Notes: generated by a model not told the origin, from the letters alone. Positions 6,780 to 13,599 are shown, counted from the stretch's first letter. The stretch: 22,697 nt of DNA from Caryophanales bacterium UBA7476 (GCA_002477275.1 DLOU01000002.1:12917-35613); one strand, 5' to 3'. Program-made: numbers and translations.

Positions 6780-7151
6780 TTACAAAATATAATTTTCAAT
6801 ATTCCCATTATATTGTTCCTTTAATTTATTGAATTGTATAGCTTCTTTTGCTGTTCCCCAAAATATAATTTCTTTTTCTTCATTATCAGTTTTATATGTT
6901 ACGATTAAATAGTATTTCATATTATTTGTTCCGTTTGAATGATTATATTTTTGCATAAATTCATTATCCCTTAATGAATCAATTTTAATTATTTTTGATT
7001 TAGGCAATTTTACTATCATTTCTGGTTTTATTTTTTTTATTTCAAATATATCATCTTTAATCTCAATAGTACAAGGATAGTTTTGATTAAATCCTTTTAA
7101 TCCATCATAGTGTATTACTTTAATAATTTTATTCTTTTTCTTAAACAGCAT
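6780..7151 (-). CDS. Small PH-like protein of unknown function
   Basis: 123 aa, SD GAGGTG. Alternating strands dominate: C-T-I-E-I-K-D-D-I-F-E-I-K-K-I, then V-K-L-P-K-S-K-I-I-K-I-D-S, M-K-Y-Y-L-I-V-T-Y-K-T and E-K-E-I-I-F-W-G, followed by a C-terminal helix. The pattern resembles bacterial PH/GRAM-like folds, and the segment deciding strand-to-helix order matches the mid-part of the neighbouring TM2-HIRAN protein. No membrane segment. It lies 23 bp upstream of that gene and is probably co-expressed and functionally linked. Confidence 0.5.
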   Translation of the reverse strand: MLFKKKNKIIKVIHYDGLKGFNQNYPCTIEIKDDIFEIKKIKPEMIVKLPKSKIIKIDSLRDNEFMQKYNHSNGTNNMKYYLIVTYKTDNEEKEIIFWGTAKEAIQFNKLKEQYNGNIENYIL

Positions 7152-7172
7152 ACAAATTCACCTCATTATTGT

Positions 7173-7490
7173 TTAATTATTCTTTTCTTTTAATAAAGTT
7201 ATTAAATCTTGCTTCATTCCATCAAAATTTTCAATTATTTTGTTTAGTTTATCTTCAATTCCATCTATAAGAACTTCAGTTAATTTTCCATTCTTATAAG
7301 CGATAAGTCTTTCAGCAATAATATGATAACTCCAACTGCCACCAATATTTTTTGTAGCAAATCCTATTGGTAGTTTATCTTGCCTCATGCCTATTGCAAC
7401 AAACATTGGCGACACACCTAAATAATTCCCTGCAATTTTATTAGTTATCTTTTTCATTTTTCTTATTTCATCATCAGTATATTTTTGCAC
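7173..7490 (-). CDS. Small helix-turn-helix protein of mobile elements
   Basis: The likely start is the GTG at 7488-7490, with SD AGGTG 6 nt upstream; an in-frame GTG at 7499 overlaps that SD. The core A-G-N-Y-L-G-V-S-P-M-F-V-A-I-G-M-R-Q-D-K-L-P-I-G-F-A is the MerR/HTH_17-like motif found in small phage and element proteins (Y-L-G-x-S-P-x-x-I-x-x-G-L-Q-x-x-x-L-P-F-G), followed by W-S-Y-H-I-I-A-E-R-L-I-A-Y and a charged helix. DNA binding is likely; excisionase or regulator cannot be decided. Confidence 0.6.
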   Translation of the reverse strand: MQKYTDDEIRKMKKITNKIAGNYLGVSPMFVAIGMRQDKLPIGFATKNIGGSWSYHIIAERLIAYKNGKLTEVLIDGIEDKLNKIIENFDGMKQDLITLLKEKNN

Positions 7491-7505
7491 TTTTATCACC
7501 TACGT

Positions 7506-7763
7506 TTAAAGAAAAATATAATTTGGATCTTTCTTCATTTCTTCTATTTGTTCTTTTGTATAAAACCAATCTGAAGTATCAATACCTCGTTTTTCACAAT
7601 GTATAGCAATATCATTTATAGTATCATAAAGATTTTTTAATGCTCTTCTTTTTTGAGCAACAGTCATTTCAGGTATAACAATTTGAACTTTCGTATTACC
7701 AAATTGATATTTTTTAATTTCGTGCTTTTGAATTATATCATCATCTTTCATTTTACAAATCAT
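7506..7763 (-). CDS. Small conserved phage/element protein
   Basis: 85 aa, SD GGAGG 9 nt before ATG. The C-terminal half, R-A-L-K-N-L-Y-D-T-I-N-D-I-A, then R-G-I-D-T-S-D-W-F-Y-T-K-E-Q-I-E-E-M-K, matches a small family I know from Bacillota prophages and integrative elements that often precedes small HTH genes. Function unknown. It is first in a minus-strand run reaching at least to 4188, with a -10 TATAAT at about 7795-7800 on the minus strand. Confidence 0.6.
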   Translation of the reverse strand: MICKMKDDDIIQKHEIKKYQFGNTKVQIVIPEMTVAQKRRALKNLYDTINDIAIHCEKRGIDTSDWFYTKEQIEEMKKDPNYIFL

Positions 7764-7874
7764 ATATCAAAACCTCCGACTGATATATATATTATATCAT
7801 TATTTTTCAATATTTTATTAAATATCAAATAGTAAGTTTAGGTGTACTGCTAATTTTACTACTTTATTTATTAT

Positions 7875-8408
7875 CTAATCTTTGATTTTCGTGGTAGTTT
7901 TCTCCATATTTTGCCAATCTAAACATCTAAATATTGCAATATATCTTAATGCAATCCACATAAACGTATCATAAAATTGTTCTTCCTTTAAATCACTTGA
8001 AAAACAATACTCTTTAATAATACTTATATCTATTGGCAAGTCTAGTTTTCTTTCATTATAACCAATAACTTTGAATAGAATTTGATTTGCTAAATAATCT
8101 CCTTCTTCAATTACTGCATCAAATTCTTCTTTTTTACTTGTGTAATAGTCAGTTATTTCATCAACATCTCTTGAAACACTATTAAATTGTTCCATTGTAA
8201 TTGATTTTAACTTTTCTAATTGATTATTAATAATTAAACTAATTACCCGATCCCTATCCTCAATAGACAATTTATCAATTATTCCAATAAAATCATTTAA
8301 ATCTAAATCTAATACTTCTTGAACTTTTGTTAAATCTCTTTCCATAGATTTTGAAATAACTCTTGCAATTTCATTAATATCTTTTTTTTCTTTAATAATA
8401 CATTTCAT
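7875..8408 (-). CDS. Accessory protein of unknown function (177 aa)
   Basis: SD AAAAGGAG before ATG. Largely helical and acidic: L-D-L-D-L-N-D-F-I-G-I-I-D-K-L-S-I-E-D-R-D-R-V-I-S-L-I, a central coiled segment, and a C-terminal helix rich in aromatic residues, F-M-W-I-A-L-R-Y-I-A-I-F-R. No catalytic motif, no signal peptide, and I recognise no family. It is a single-gene unit with its own extended -10 (8450-8455), opposite the double-HTH gene. Its predicted transcript start sits at a 14-nt sequence complementary to one beyond its stop codon. It may be cargo or part of a control pair with the divergent regulator. Confidence 0.6.
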   Translation of the reverse strand: MKCIIKEKKDINEIARVISKSMERDLTKVQEVLDLDLNDFIGIIDKLSIEDRDRVISLIINNQLEKLKSITMEQFNSVSRDVDEITDYYTSKKEEFDAVIEEGDYLANQILFKVIGYNERKLDLPIDISIIKEYCFSSDLKEEQFYDTFMWIALRYIAIFRCLDWQNMEKTTTKIKD

Positions 8409-8449
8409 AAATAGCTCCTTTTCAATTAAACCTAAACTTACTAATTACT

Positions 8450-8458
8450 ATTATATCA
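8450..8458 (-). promoter_or_regulatory. Extended -10 promoter of the 7875-8408 gene
   Basis: Minus strand reads TGATATAAT (TGn-TATAAT) at 8458-8450 with no clear -35 box. The transcript would start near 8443 and include SD GGAG. Confidence 0.55.
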
Positions 8459-8493
8459 CATTTTGGCTTGTTGTCCCGATATTAAACAAGTTT

Positions 8494-8520
8494 TTGACAT
8501 AAAAATGGGAAAATTATATT
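8494..8520 (+). promoter_or_regulatory. Possible promoter of the double-HTH gene
   Basis: -35 TTGACA (8494-8499) and -10 TATATT (8515-8520) with a short 15-bp spacer. The ATG lies only 10 bp after the -10, which would leave a very short leader around SD GGTGAT. The tight layout makes the exact start uncertain. Confidence 0.35.
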
Positions 8521-8530
8521 GGTGATATAA

Positions 8531-8983
8531 ATGATTGATAATAATTTAAAGTATGCAAGAGAAGATTTAGAAATGACGCAAACTGAATTAGGATTTGTGT
8601 TTGGTGTTAGTCAAAGTACAATTGCTGGTTGGGAAAATGCTATTGATGTAATTCCCTTTAACAAATTAGTTAGATTTTGCAATTTGTATGATTATTCATT
8701 AGATTTTATTTGTGGCTTTACTAGAAAAAACACAAATTATAATAAACCTATTAAGATTGATAAGAAGAAACTAGGCTTAAAGTTAAAAGAGTTTAGAAAT
8801 GAATTAAATTTATCTCAACAACAATTCGCTGATGAATGTGGATTCTTTAAATCAACCTATGGCAATTATGAAGTAGGAAGATATTTAATTAAAACTATGA
8901 CTATCTACACAATATGTAAAAAGTATAATATTTCAATGGATTATCTAGTAGGTAGAACTAATAATAAGAAAATTGACAAATAA
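8531..8983 (+). CDS. Regulator with two tandem XRE helix-turn-helix domains
   Basis: 150 aa. The first HTH_3 spans about residues 5-60 (M-T-Q-T-E-L-G-F-V-F-G-V-S-Q-S-T-I-A-G-W-E-N), the second about 80-145 (L-S-Q-Q-Q-F-A-D-E-C-G-F-F-K-S-T-Y-G-N-Y-E-V-G-R). Both end in the S-L-D-F-I-C-G / S-M-D-Y-L-V-G-R tail common to XRE repressors. Tandem domains in one chain suggest intramolecular binding to a repeated operator. It faces the 7875-8408 gene and probably controls it. A bidirectional terminator follows at 8985-9027. Confidence 0.85.
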   Translation: MIDNNLKYAREDLEMTQTELGFVFGVSQSTIAGWENAIDVIPFNKLVRFCNLYDYSLDFICGFTRKNTNYNKPIKIDKKKLGLKLKEFRNELNLSQQQFADECGFFKSTYGNYEVGRYLIKTMTIYTICKKYNISMDYLVGRTNNKKIDK

Positions 8984-8984
8984 A

Positions 8985-9027
8985 AAAAGCGAGGGTATGC
9001 TACATTAAATAACATATCTTCGCTTTT
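8985..9027. terminator. Bidirectional terminator between convergent genes
   Basis: AAAAGCGAGGGTATG (8985-8999) pairs with CATATCTTCGCTTTT (9013-9027) over 15 positions (two G-U), with A- and T-runs at the ends. It overlaps the stop codon of the minus-strand gene. Confidence 0.75.
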
Positions 9028-9421
9028 ATAATATTTTTAATGAATAACAGTAATCGTATACATTTAGTTGTTTGTTGATTTTAGTATTGATTTTTTGATT
9101 TTTAAAGTCATATTCAAGTATATTGAATAACATTTCTACTAAAAACTTTTGTTTTTCTAATAATGATAATTCCATATACTTTGCTGATATAAATAGTAAA
9201 TTTTTATATTTAGCAAAATTAGTTATAGTAATATTATAATCAAGATCAAGTTGTCCTAATATTTCTTTTAGTAATTTTATAAAACTATCAACATCATATT
9301 CAGTAGAAAAATATAAGTTTTCAAGTATTTGTATTGCTAGCCTAATCTTATCAATACCTTTTAAATTATCAACCATATCAACTAAACTTTTTACCTTTTC
9401 TGTATTGCTTTCTAATAACAT
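9026..9421 (-). CDS. Helical protein of unknown function (131 aa)
   Basis: SD AAAGGAG before ATG. The sequence is leucine- and lysine-rich and mainly helical: L-V-D-M-V-D-N-L-K-G-I-D-K-I-R-L-A-I-Q-I-L-E-N-L, S-F-I-K-L-L-K-E-I-L and L-L-E-K-Q-K-F-L-V-E-M-L-F-N-I-L. No domain is recognised and no signal or membrane segment is seen. It stands alone between the relaxase and the double-HTH regulator and may be an accessory or cargo gene. Confidence 0.55.
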   Translation of the reverse strand: MLLESNTEKVKSLVDMVDNLKGIDKIRLAIQILENLYFSTEYDVDSFIKLLKEILGQLDLDYNITITNFAKYKNLLFISAKYMELSLLEKQKFLVEMLFNILEYDFKNQKINTKINKQLNVYDYCYSLKIL

Positions 9422-9757
9422 AATTATACTCCTTTCATTTTAGGCATTTTAAGGGGATTTGTTTTAAAGACTAGATAAGAGATTAAACTTTATTTTAAAA
9501 CTATATAGACGATTAAATTAGGTTTAATCTCGTTTTTATGTCCTTTTATTTATCACTCTGGAAAGTAAAAAAATCAAGAGTCTTTTATCAAAATTTCAAA
9601 TTATGTTTTTTGATAAGCAAATCATTGACAATAGGTAGCAATAATTCGCCATACTTGTTGTAATATCTTATTTTTAAGATATTGCTATTTATAAAAGAAT
9701 TGTTGCTCGGTTCCTGTTGTTCAATGAGGAATTAGCAAAAAATATTGAAATAATGAT
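9422..9757. other. Intergenic region with several stem-loops and a start-less open frame
   Basis: A 336-bp gap downstream of the relaxase. It holds a perfect 10-bp repeat GAGATTAAAC/GTTTAATCTC (9479-9531) followed by GTTTTT on +, TTATCAAAA/TTTTGATAA, and AATATCTT/AAGATATT. On the minus strand an open frame (9588-9731) reads I-L-K-I-R-Y-Y-N-K-Y-G-E-L-L-L-P-I-V-N-D-L-L, which looks like protein but has no ATG, GTG or TTG start, so it may be a gene remnant. Confidence 0.4.
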
Positions 9758-11095
9758 TTATAAACTCATACTCATATCATCATCTTTGCTTTTTTCTTCG
9801 TAATCATCATATTCATTGTCATAATCATTATAATAATCTTCTTCATATAGTGATTCCTTAATAGTTTTATATTTATCTGGAACGTTTGCATATTCAAATA
9901 GGCTATCTTCTCTTGGTGTGCCTTTTGCTACATCTTTAACATCTAACATTTTAAAATCTTTATTATCATAAAATTTCTTAACAACATCTTCTGCATAATC
10001 TTTTATATATTCCATACCACGGCTTAAAATTTTCTTTAAAAAATCTTTTATTGTTTTTAATATATTAGAAATTTGTTCTTTTAATTGTGCATTTTTACTG
10101 GTTAAAATTTCATTTTCAAATTGTAGATTATCTATCTCTCTTTTATATTTTTTATTGTCATTTTCAAGTGTTTTATAACCTGTTGCATAACAATTTATTT
10201 CTTGGAATACTTCGTATATTTTAGGTTGGAATTCTATAACCTTTTTTGATTCTTTAACTATCTTTTCCATAGTATCAAAAGTATCTTTATTAACTATTAC
10301 TTGATTTTTGTTGAATGGTATATTTTTAGTAGTTTTCATCTTCTCATCAAACTCATTAATTGCTTTATCAAGTCTATTATTTCTAACATTTAAATTTTCT
10401 TCTAACTTTCTATTTATTTTTTTATAATCTTTAATTTTAATATGTTTTCTATCACTATCTTTAATACCTCGTTCTAAATCATAACCTTTAGAAGTAAGTC
10501 TTTCGTGATATTTATCTTGTAATTCTGATAGGTGTATCTTATCTTTGATATATTGTTTTTTAGAAATTGTATATCTTTCTGAATTAGTTCTCTTATCAAG
10601 CTTTTTAACTAATGGAACAACGACACAATGAATATGTGGTGTTTTTTCATCTAAATGGACTGTTGCGTGCAAAACTTGTTCTTTTGTATAACCCAAATCT
10701 TCATAAACAAACTCCATACAAGTATCGGCCCAATCTTTTATATCATCTCTTGTCATATCTTTAAAAAACTCATTCGTAGCAGTAAATAATAATTCATCAG
10801 CAACAACATTTTGCGATTTATCTAACATTTGCTTAAAAGTTCGTTTTCTATCTTCACGTTCAGTTTTCATCCTTTCATCGTGTTCTTTTTTATAATCTTT
10901 TGTTAAATTATAAAAACCTTTAACATACTTATCTGCTAAAGGTACTAATTCTATATTATCTTTACTTAATTCTAATTTTATATCTGGGTTATAATTATAA
11001 GCTTTCTTTTCTCTTTTATTATGTGATCCTATTTGTGCTAAATCATTTGTAGTATAAATAGGTTCACTTCTAAATATTGCATAATTTAAATTCAT
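9758..11095 (-). CDS. MobV-family relaxase (Mob/Pre)
   Basis: 445 aa; SD GAGGAT before ATG. A MobV relaxase nicks oriT, stays bound to the 5' end and leads the strand into a recipient through a helper's transfer machinery. Motif I lies in G-S-H-N-K-R-E-K with His25 corresponding to the catalytic His of MobM. Metal-binding motif III is H-L-D-E-K-T-P-H-I-H at 147-156. N-P-D-I-K after motif I is typical too. The middle (about 205-350) is coiled coil. The tail (about 415-445) is extremely rich in Asp, Glu and Tyr, unlike the basic core. The closest named relatives in arrangement are TnpZ of Tn4451-type elements. The gene starts 140 bp from the right crossover. Confidence 0.93.
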   Translation of the reverse strand: MNLNYAIFRSEPIYTTNDLAQIGSHNKREKKAYNYNPDIKLELSKDNIELVPLADKYVKGFYNLTKDYKKEHDERMKTEREDRKRTFKQMLDKSQNVVADELLFTATNEFFKDMTRDDIKDWADTCMEFVYEDLGYTKEQVLHATVHLDEKTPHIHCVVVPLVKKLDKRTNSERYTISKKQYIKDKIHLSELQDKYHERLTSKGYDLERGIKDSDRKHIKIKDYKKINRKLEENLNVRNNRLDKAINEFDEKMKTTKNIPFNKNQVIVNKDTFDTMEKIVKESKKVIEFQPKIYEVFQEINCYATGYKTLENDNKKYKREIDNLQFENEILTSKNAQLKEQISNILKTIKDFLKKILSRGMEYIKDYAEDVVKKFYDNKDFKMLDVKDVAKGTPREDSLFEYANVPDKYKTIKESLYEEDYYNDYDNEYDDYEEKSKDDDMSMSL

Positions 11096-11213
11096 ATATC
11101 AATCCTCTCTTTCTTTAATGCAAAATAAAAATACTTTCTTTAACAAAAGTACTTTTCTGTAATTATTATTAAATTATATAGATTATCATTTGCTACAACT
11201 CATACTTATTACA
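11096..11213. other. Relaxase leader and right-end region
   Basis: Non-coding. It holds a minus-strand -10-like TATAAT (11,178-11,173) without a good -35, an imperfect stem TACTTT/AAAGTA (11,130-11,150 area), and TTTGCTACAACTC (11,189-11,201), an exact inverted copy of 1786-1798 in the recombinase leader. Confidence 0.4.
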
Positions 11214-11236
11214 TTGGGTTTATTTTAACTTGGGTG
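11214..11236. other. Right attachment junction (attR)
   Basis: A 21-bp element arm (11,214-11,234) beginning TTGGGTTTA abuts the core TG at 11,235-11,236, followed by amidase codons (TCCAGCATCAAC on +). Arm length and repeat position mirror attL. The third base of the His codon now comes from the element (CAC), versus CAT in the reconstructed gene. Confidence 0.75.
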
Positions 11237-11278
11237 TCCAGCATCAACAATTACACCAATTGTCCTTCTTTCATACAT
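11225..11278 (-). pseudogene. N-acetylmuramoyl-L-alanine amidase, N-terminal fragment
   Basis: ATG at 11,278 with SD GAGGTG encodes M-Y-E-R-R-T-I-G-V-I-V-D-A-G-H, then element-derived P-S and a TAA stop. This is the first beta strand and zinc-ligand His of Amidase_3. The remainder starts at 109, 11.1 kb away. No signal peptide precedes the domain, so the intact enzyme would be an N-terminally catalytic type. The 17-residue peptide cannot be functional, so this copy is inactive while the element is inserted. Confidence 0.85.
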
Positions 11279-11330
11279 ATTTTTCACCTCTAATATAAAA
11301 TATGAGAAAAATGAAAATTGGTCACAAAAT

Positions 11331-11354
11331 AAAAGTATCTACTGAGATACTTTT
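11331..11354 (-). terminator. Terminator of the metK-like/methyltransferase/NADAR operon
   Basis: Perfect 10-bp stem AAAAGTATCT/AGATACTTTT with a 4-nt loop, followed on the minus strand by TTTTATTTT. Confidence 0.8.
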
Positions 11355-11405
11355 TCTTCTATATAAGCTAGAGCTCTTTCTTAATATTTTTTTGAACATT
11401 ATTTT

Positions 11406-12020
11406 TTATTTTCTTTCAGCTAAATACTCTCTTAAACAGTTAAGCATCTCCTCAAATTCATATCTTGTGTACACTGTTTTTTCTTTGTCATTTTCCCCTA
11501 TTGCATGTATTATAGGAAGTTTACAATTTTTTAAAGCATTTCTATAAAAATAGTTTTGAATAGCACTTACATATAGTTCTGTAACTAATTCATCATACTC
11601 TTTCGAATCTCTTTTAATTGGTTCTCCTTGCCAATATATCATACCTGTTTCTTGCCAATTATAATCAGATGCAGCTTTTATTGAAACCGCCGGAATTCCA
11701 CTATATTTGAATACTTCTTTTTGAACATCTTTATCTTTAAACTTTATTCCTTGGAAAAATCCCTCTAAAGAATTAAATTTAAATCCTCTAAACCCAAATT
11801 CATATAAGAATAAATTAGATAATAATTTTGGAAGAGTACCATGATTACCATAACCAGCATTAATCCATTTTTCAGATTCTCCTACATATCCTTTTTCATC
11901 CCTAAGAAGTATTCCTTCACAATATAAATTACCTAGTTCATCTTCTACTATTTCTAATTGGTTAAATCTATAATTTTTTTTAAACTCTTTAAAATCTTTC
12001 AACTCTTCTTCAAAACTCAT
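11406..12020 (-). CDS. NADAR-like family protein (YbiA relative)
   Basis: 204 aa, SD GAGGTGATAAT overlapping the end of the methyltransferase gene (4-bp gap). The central part, F-N-S-L-E-G-F-F-Q-G-I-K-F, then I-Y-W-Q-G-E-P-I-K-R-D-S-K-E-Y and L-P-I-I-H-A-I-G with a final K-T-V-Y-T-R-Y-E-F, matches a NADAR-type family I recognise (F-x-S-L-E-G-F-L-Q-G-L-K...Y-W-Q-G-K-P-I-x-R). NADAR proteins cleave N-glycosidic bonds to ribose, in damaged riboflavin intermediates or ADP-ribosylated guanine; the substrate here is unknown. It is the last gene of a SAM-riboswitch operon, an uncommon context for this family. Confidence 0.65.
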   Translation of the reverse strand: MSFEEELKDFKEFKKNYRFNQLEIVEDELGNLYCEGILLRDEKGYVGESEKWINAGYGNHGTLPKLLSNLFLYEFGFRGFKFNSLEGFFQGIKFKDKDVQKEVFKYSGIPAVSIKAASDYNWQETGMIYWQGEPIKRDSKEYDELVTELYVSAIQNYFYRNALKNCKLPIIHAIGENDKEKTVYTRYEFEEMLNCLREYLAERK

Positions 12021-12024
12021 ATTA

Positions 12025-12699
12025 TCACCTCTTAACTACTATATACATTATCTGTGGAAAATCTGGTATTACTTCTGTTAAACCATACTCTATAATATTT
12101 AAATCATTATTTTTTGCTTCTTTAAAAAGAGTATCAAAACTTACTATTTTACAACTAGTAGTAACAATATCCATTTCTTCTCCTGTCTCTTGATGAGTTC
12201 TCTTTGAGTTAACCCAGGCTTTACTTATATCACTACTACTTTCCTCTACCCCATCACCCATAGAAAGAATAACTGCGACTGCATTATCTTCTAAATGTTC
12301 ATATATAAATTTAAAGTATTTATTTCTATCTGCTTGTAACACTAACATATGAAGACATGCAACTGAATATATAAATTTAAACTTGTTAGTAAAGTTTCCA
12401 CAATTTAAAACGTCTAACACTTTATAATTATCCACATGTGGATAATCCTTTTTCTTGCAATAATTAATTGCTTCAACAGATACATCAGTTGCCAAAAGAT
12501 TATATCCATTGTCTAATAAAAACTTAGAATCTCTTCCTTCACCACAACCTATTTCAAGAATACTATCATCTTTTTTAATATCATATTTATCAATTAATTT
12601 ACTAATTATCTTTGTATTATTATTTGAAGACCAAGATATATTCTTTTCATGTACTTGCCTATACCTTTTATCATAGGCATTATAATACTTTTCTTCCAC
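12025..12699 (-). CDS. Class I SAM-dependent methyltransferase
   Basis: 224 aa from a GTG with SD AGGTGATATATT. Motif I is I-L-E-I-G-C-G-E-G-R-D-S (about residues 45-56), motif II L-L-A-T-D-V-S (about 67-73), and the post-motif region V-L-D-V-L-N-C-G-N-F gives a Rossmann methyltransferase. The C-terminal part, S-M-G-D-G-V-E-E-S and I-V-V-K-R, is as in TehB/UbiE-like small-molecule enzymes. The substrate cannot be read from sequence. It starts 38 bp after the SAM synthetase-like gene and runs into the NADAR-like gene, so the SAM supplier and user appear co-regulated. Confidence 0.85.
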   Translation of the reverse strand: MEEKYYNAYDKRYRQVHEKNISWSSNNNTKIISKLIDKYDIKKDDSILEIGCGEGRDSKFLLDNGYNLLATDVSVEAINYCKKKDYPHVDNYKVLDVLNCGNFTNKFKFIYSVACLHMLVLQADRNKYFKFIYEHLEDNAVAVILSMGDGVEESSSDISKAWVNSKRTHQETGEEMDIVTTSCKIVSFDTLFKEAKNNDLNIIEYGLTEVIPDFPQIMYIVVKR

Positions 12700-12737
12700 A
12701 ATATATCACCTAACTACATTATACATTATTATTTATT

Positions 12738-13520
12738 TTAATAAAGTCCCCACTCCGCTAGTTTTTCAAAACCACCTATTTCATTAATATATTTTCTAGC
12801 AACTTCTACTATTTCTTTATACTCTTTTCCATCTACTGTTTCATCACCTATAGCGCAGCTTAACTCTATAACTCTATTTTCCTCTTGTGCTTTTAAGAAA
12901 GCATAAATGTTAATAGCAACATCTGCTTTAGATAAGTCTTTTCCATGAAGACCACCACCAGTTACACTATGTCCCATATCTGAACCTAGTTTTCTATTAG
13001 TAGCTCCACTATCAACATCAGAACCTCCAACCCATTCTCCTAATGGATTAATTATTGCTCCTTTATACTCTTTTTCTAAATCTTTTGTTTTAGCATTACT
13101 TTGGCAAATAATTAATTTATCTTTATCAAGTACATATTTGCCATCTGAAGGATATTTTTCATAAATACTTCTAGCAATACTAGAAAGTTTTTTTTCTTCT
13201 TCAGTAAGTGGTTTTCCCCTAAATATTCCATTATCTCCACATCTAATTTTATCATTTTGATTACTAGCTAAATGTGGATCCTGCTCAACAATTTTTAAAT
13301 TAAGATTTAGCTTTCCACCAATTCTTTCTACAATACTATTTATTTCTCCTTTACTAAATTTTTCACTTGTTTCAATAATTATATTGCAATCTCCATGTCC
13401 TAAAAGTATTTCAACAGCTACTTTTGGATCACCACTTTTTGCATAAGCCAAATCAACTATTGCTCCTGCTATTCTATCCGCTACTTTATCTGGATGAGAT
13501 GGATTAACTTTTTCTATCAT
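12738..13520 (-). CDS. Compact, divergent S-adenosylmethionine synthetase homologue
   Basis: 260 aa from the ATG at 13,518-13,520, chosen for its consensus SD AGGAGG; an upstream in-frame start at 13,559 would overlap the riboswitch expression platform. Homology to MetK: N-P-S-H-P-D-K-V-A-D-R-I-A-G-A-I at the N-terminus (the catalytic His loop), C-G-D-N-G-I-F-R-G in place of G-A-G-D-Q-G, I-N-P-L-G-E-W-V-G-G-S-D-V-D-S-G-A-T-N-R-K, then T-G-G-G-L-H-G-K-D-L-S-K-A-D for the G-G-G-A-F-S-G-K-D loop. Usual MetK is about 380-400 aa, so this form is trimmed throughout rather than truncated. The SAM-I riboswitch upstream supports a SAM-related role. Activity is inferred. Confidence 0.8.
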   Translation of the reverse strand: MIEKVNPSHPDKVADRIAGAIVDLAYAKSGDPKVAVEILLGHGDCNIIIETSEKFSKGEINSIVERIGGKLNLNLKIVEQDPHLASNQNDKIRCGDNGIFRGKPLTEEEKKLSSIARSIYEKYPSDGKYVLDKDKLIICQSNAKTKDLEKEYKGAIINPLGEWVGGSDVDSGATNRKLGSDMGHSVTGGGLHGKDLSKADVAINIYAFLKAQEENRVIELSCAIGDETVDGKEYKEIVEVARKYINEIGGFEKLAEWGLY

Positions 13521-13573
13521 ATTATTACCTCCTATCAAAAAAGTTAAATTCTTTAACATCTTATAAACAAAAA

Positions 13574-13599
13574 AATACTCAAGACAACTCTTGAGTATT
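13574..13599 (-). terminator. Riboswitch-controlled terminator
   Basis: AATACTCAAGA/TCTTGAGTATT, an 11-bp stem with 4-nt loop followed by a U7 run on the minus strand. An alternative antiterminator is visible: AAGATAACTTTT, overlapping the 3' strand of P1, pairs with AAGAGTTGTCTT across 12 positions (two G-U) and destroys the terminator. This is a standard off-with-SAM transcription switch. Confidence 0.85.

Larger units (their letters stand above)
108..11236. mobile_element. Integrated mobilizable element (serine recombinase + MobV), about 11.1 kb
   Basis: The boundaries come from the two halves of one amidase gene found at opposite ends. The reading frame M-Y-E-R-R...V-D-A-G-H breaks at 11,235, and its continuation H-G-G-D-D-P-G-A starts at 109. 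Joining the halves at the shared dinucleotide TG (+ strand; 108-109 and 11,235-11,236) restores a perfect DAGHGGDDPG motif. Inside are a large serine recombinase whose gene ends about 50 bp from the left junction, a replication-initiator-like gene, two XRE regulators, Xis-like small proteins and a MobV relaxase. The layout recalls Tn4451/Tn4453 elements (TnpX + TnpZ). No coupling protein or type IV secretion genes are seen, so it is probably mobilized by helper elements. Confidence 0.9.

Noticed and set aside
9665..9700. Short minus-strand frame M-A-N-Y-C-Y-L-L in the gap after the relaxase
   Set aside because: Only 18 codons, no SD, and overlaps the more protein-like frame listed among the findings.
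110..11236. GC as the shared crossover dinucleotide (Ala codon GCT/GCC)
   Set aside because: It would leave unequal arms (15 and 27 bp) and GC is palindromic, which would not fix orientation; CA gives equal 21-bp arms and the usual D-A-G-H-G-G.
108..11236. Prophage
   Set aside because: No capsid, terminase, portal, tail or lysis genes; relaxase plus serine recombinase indicate a mobilizable element.
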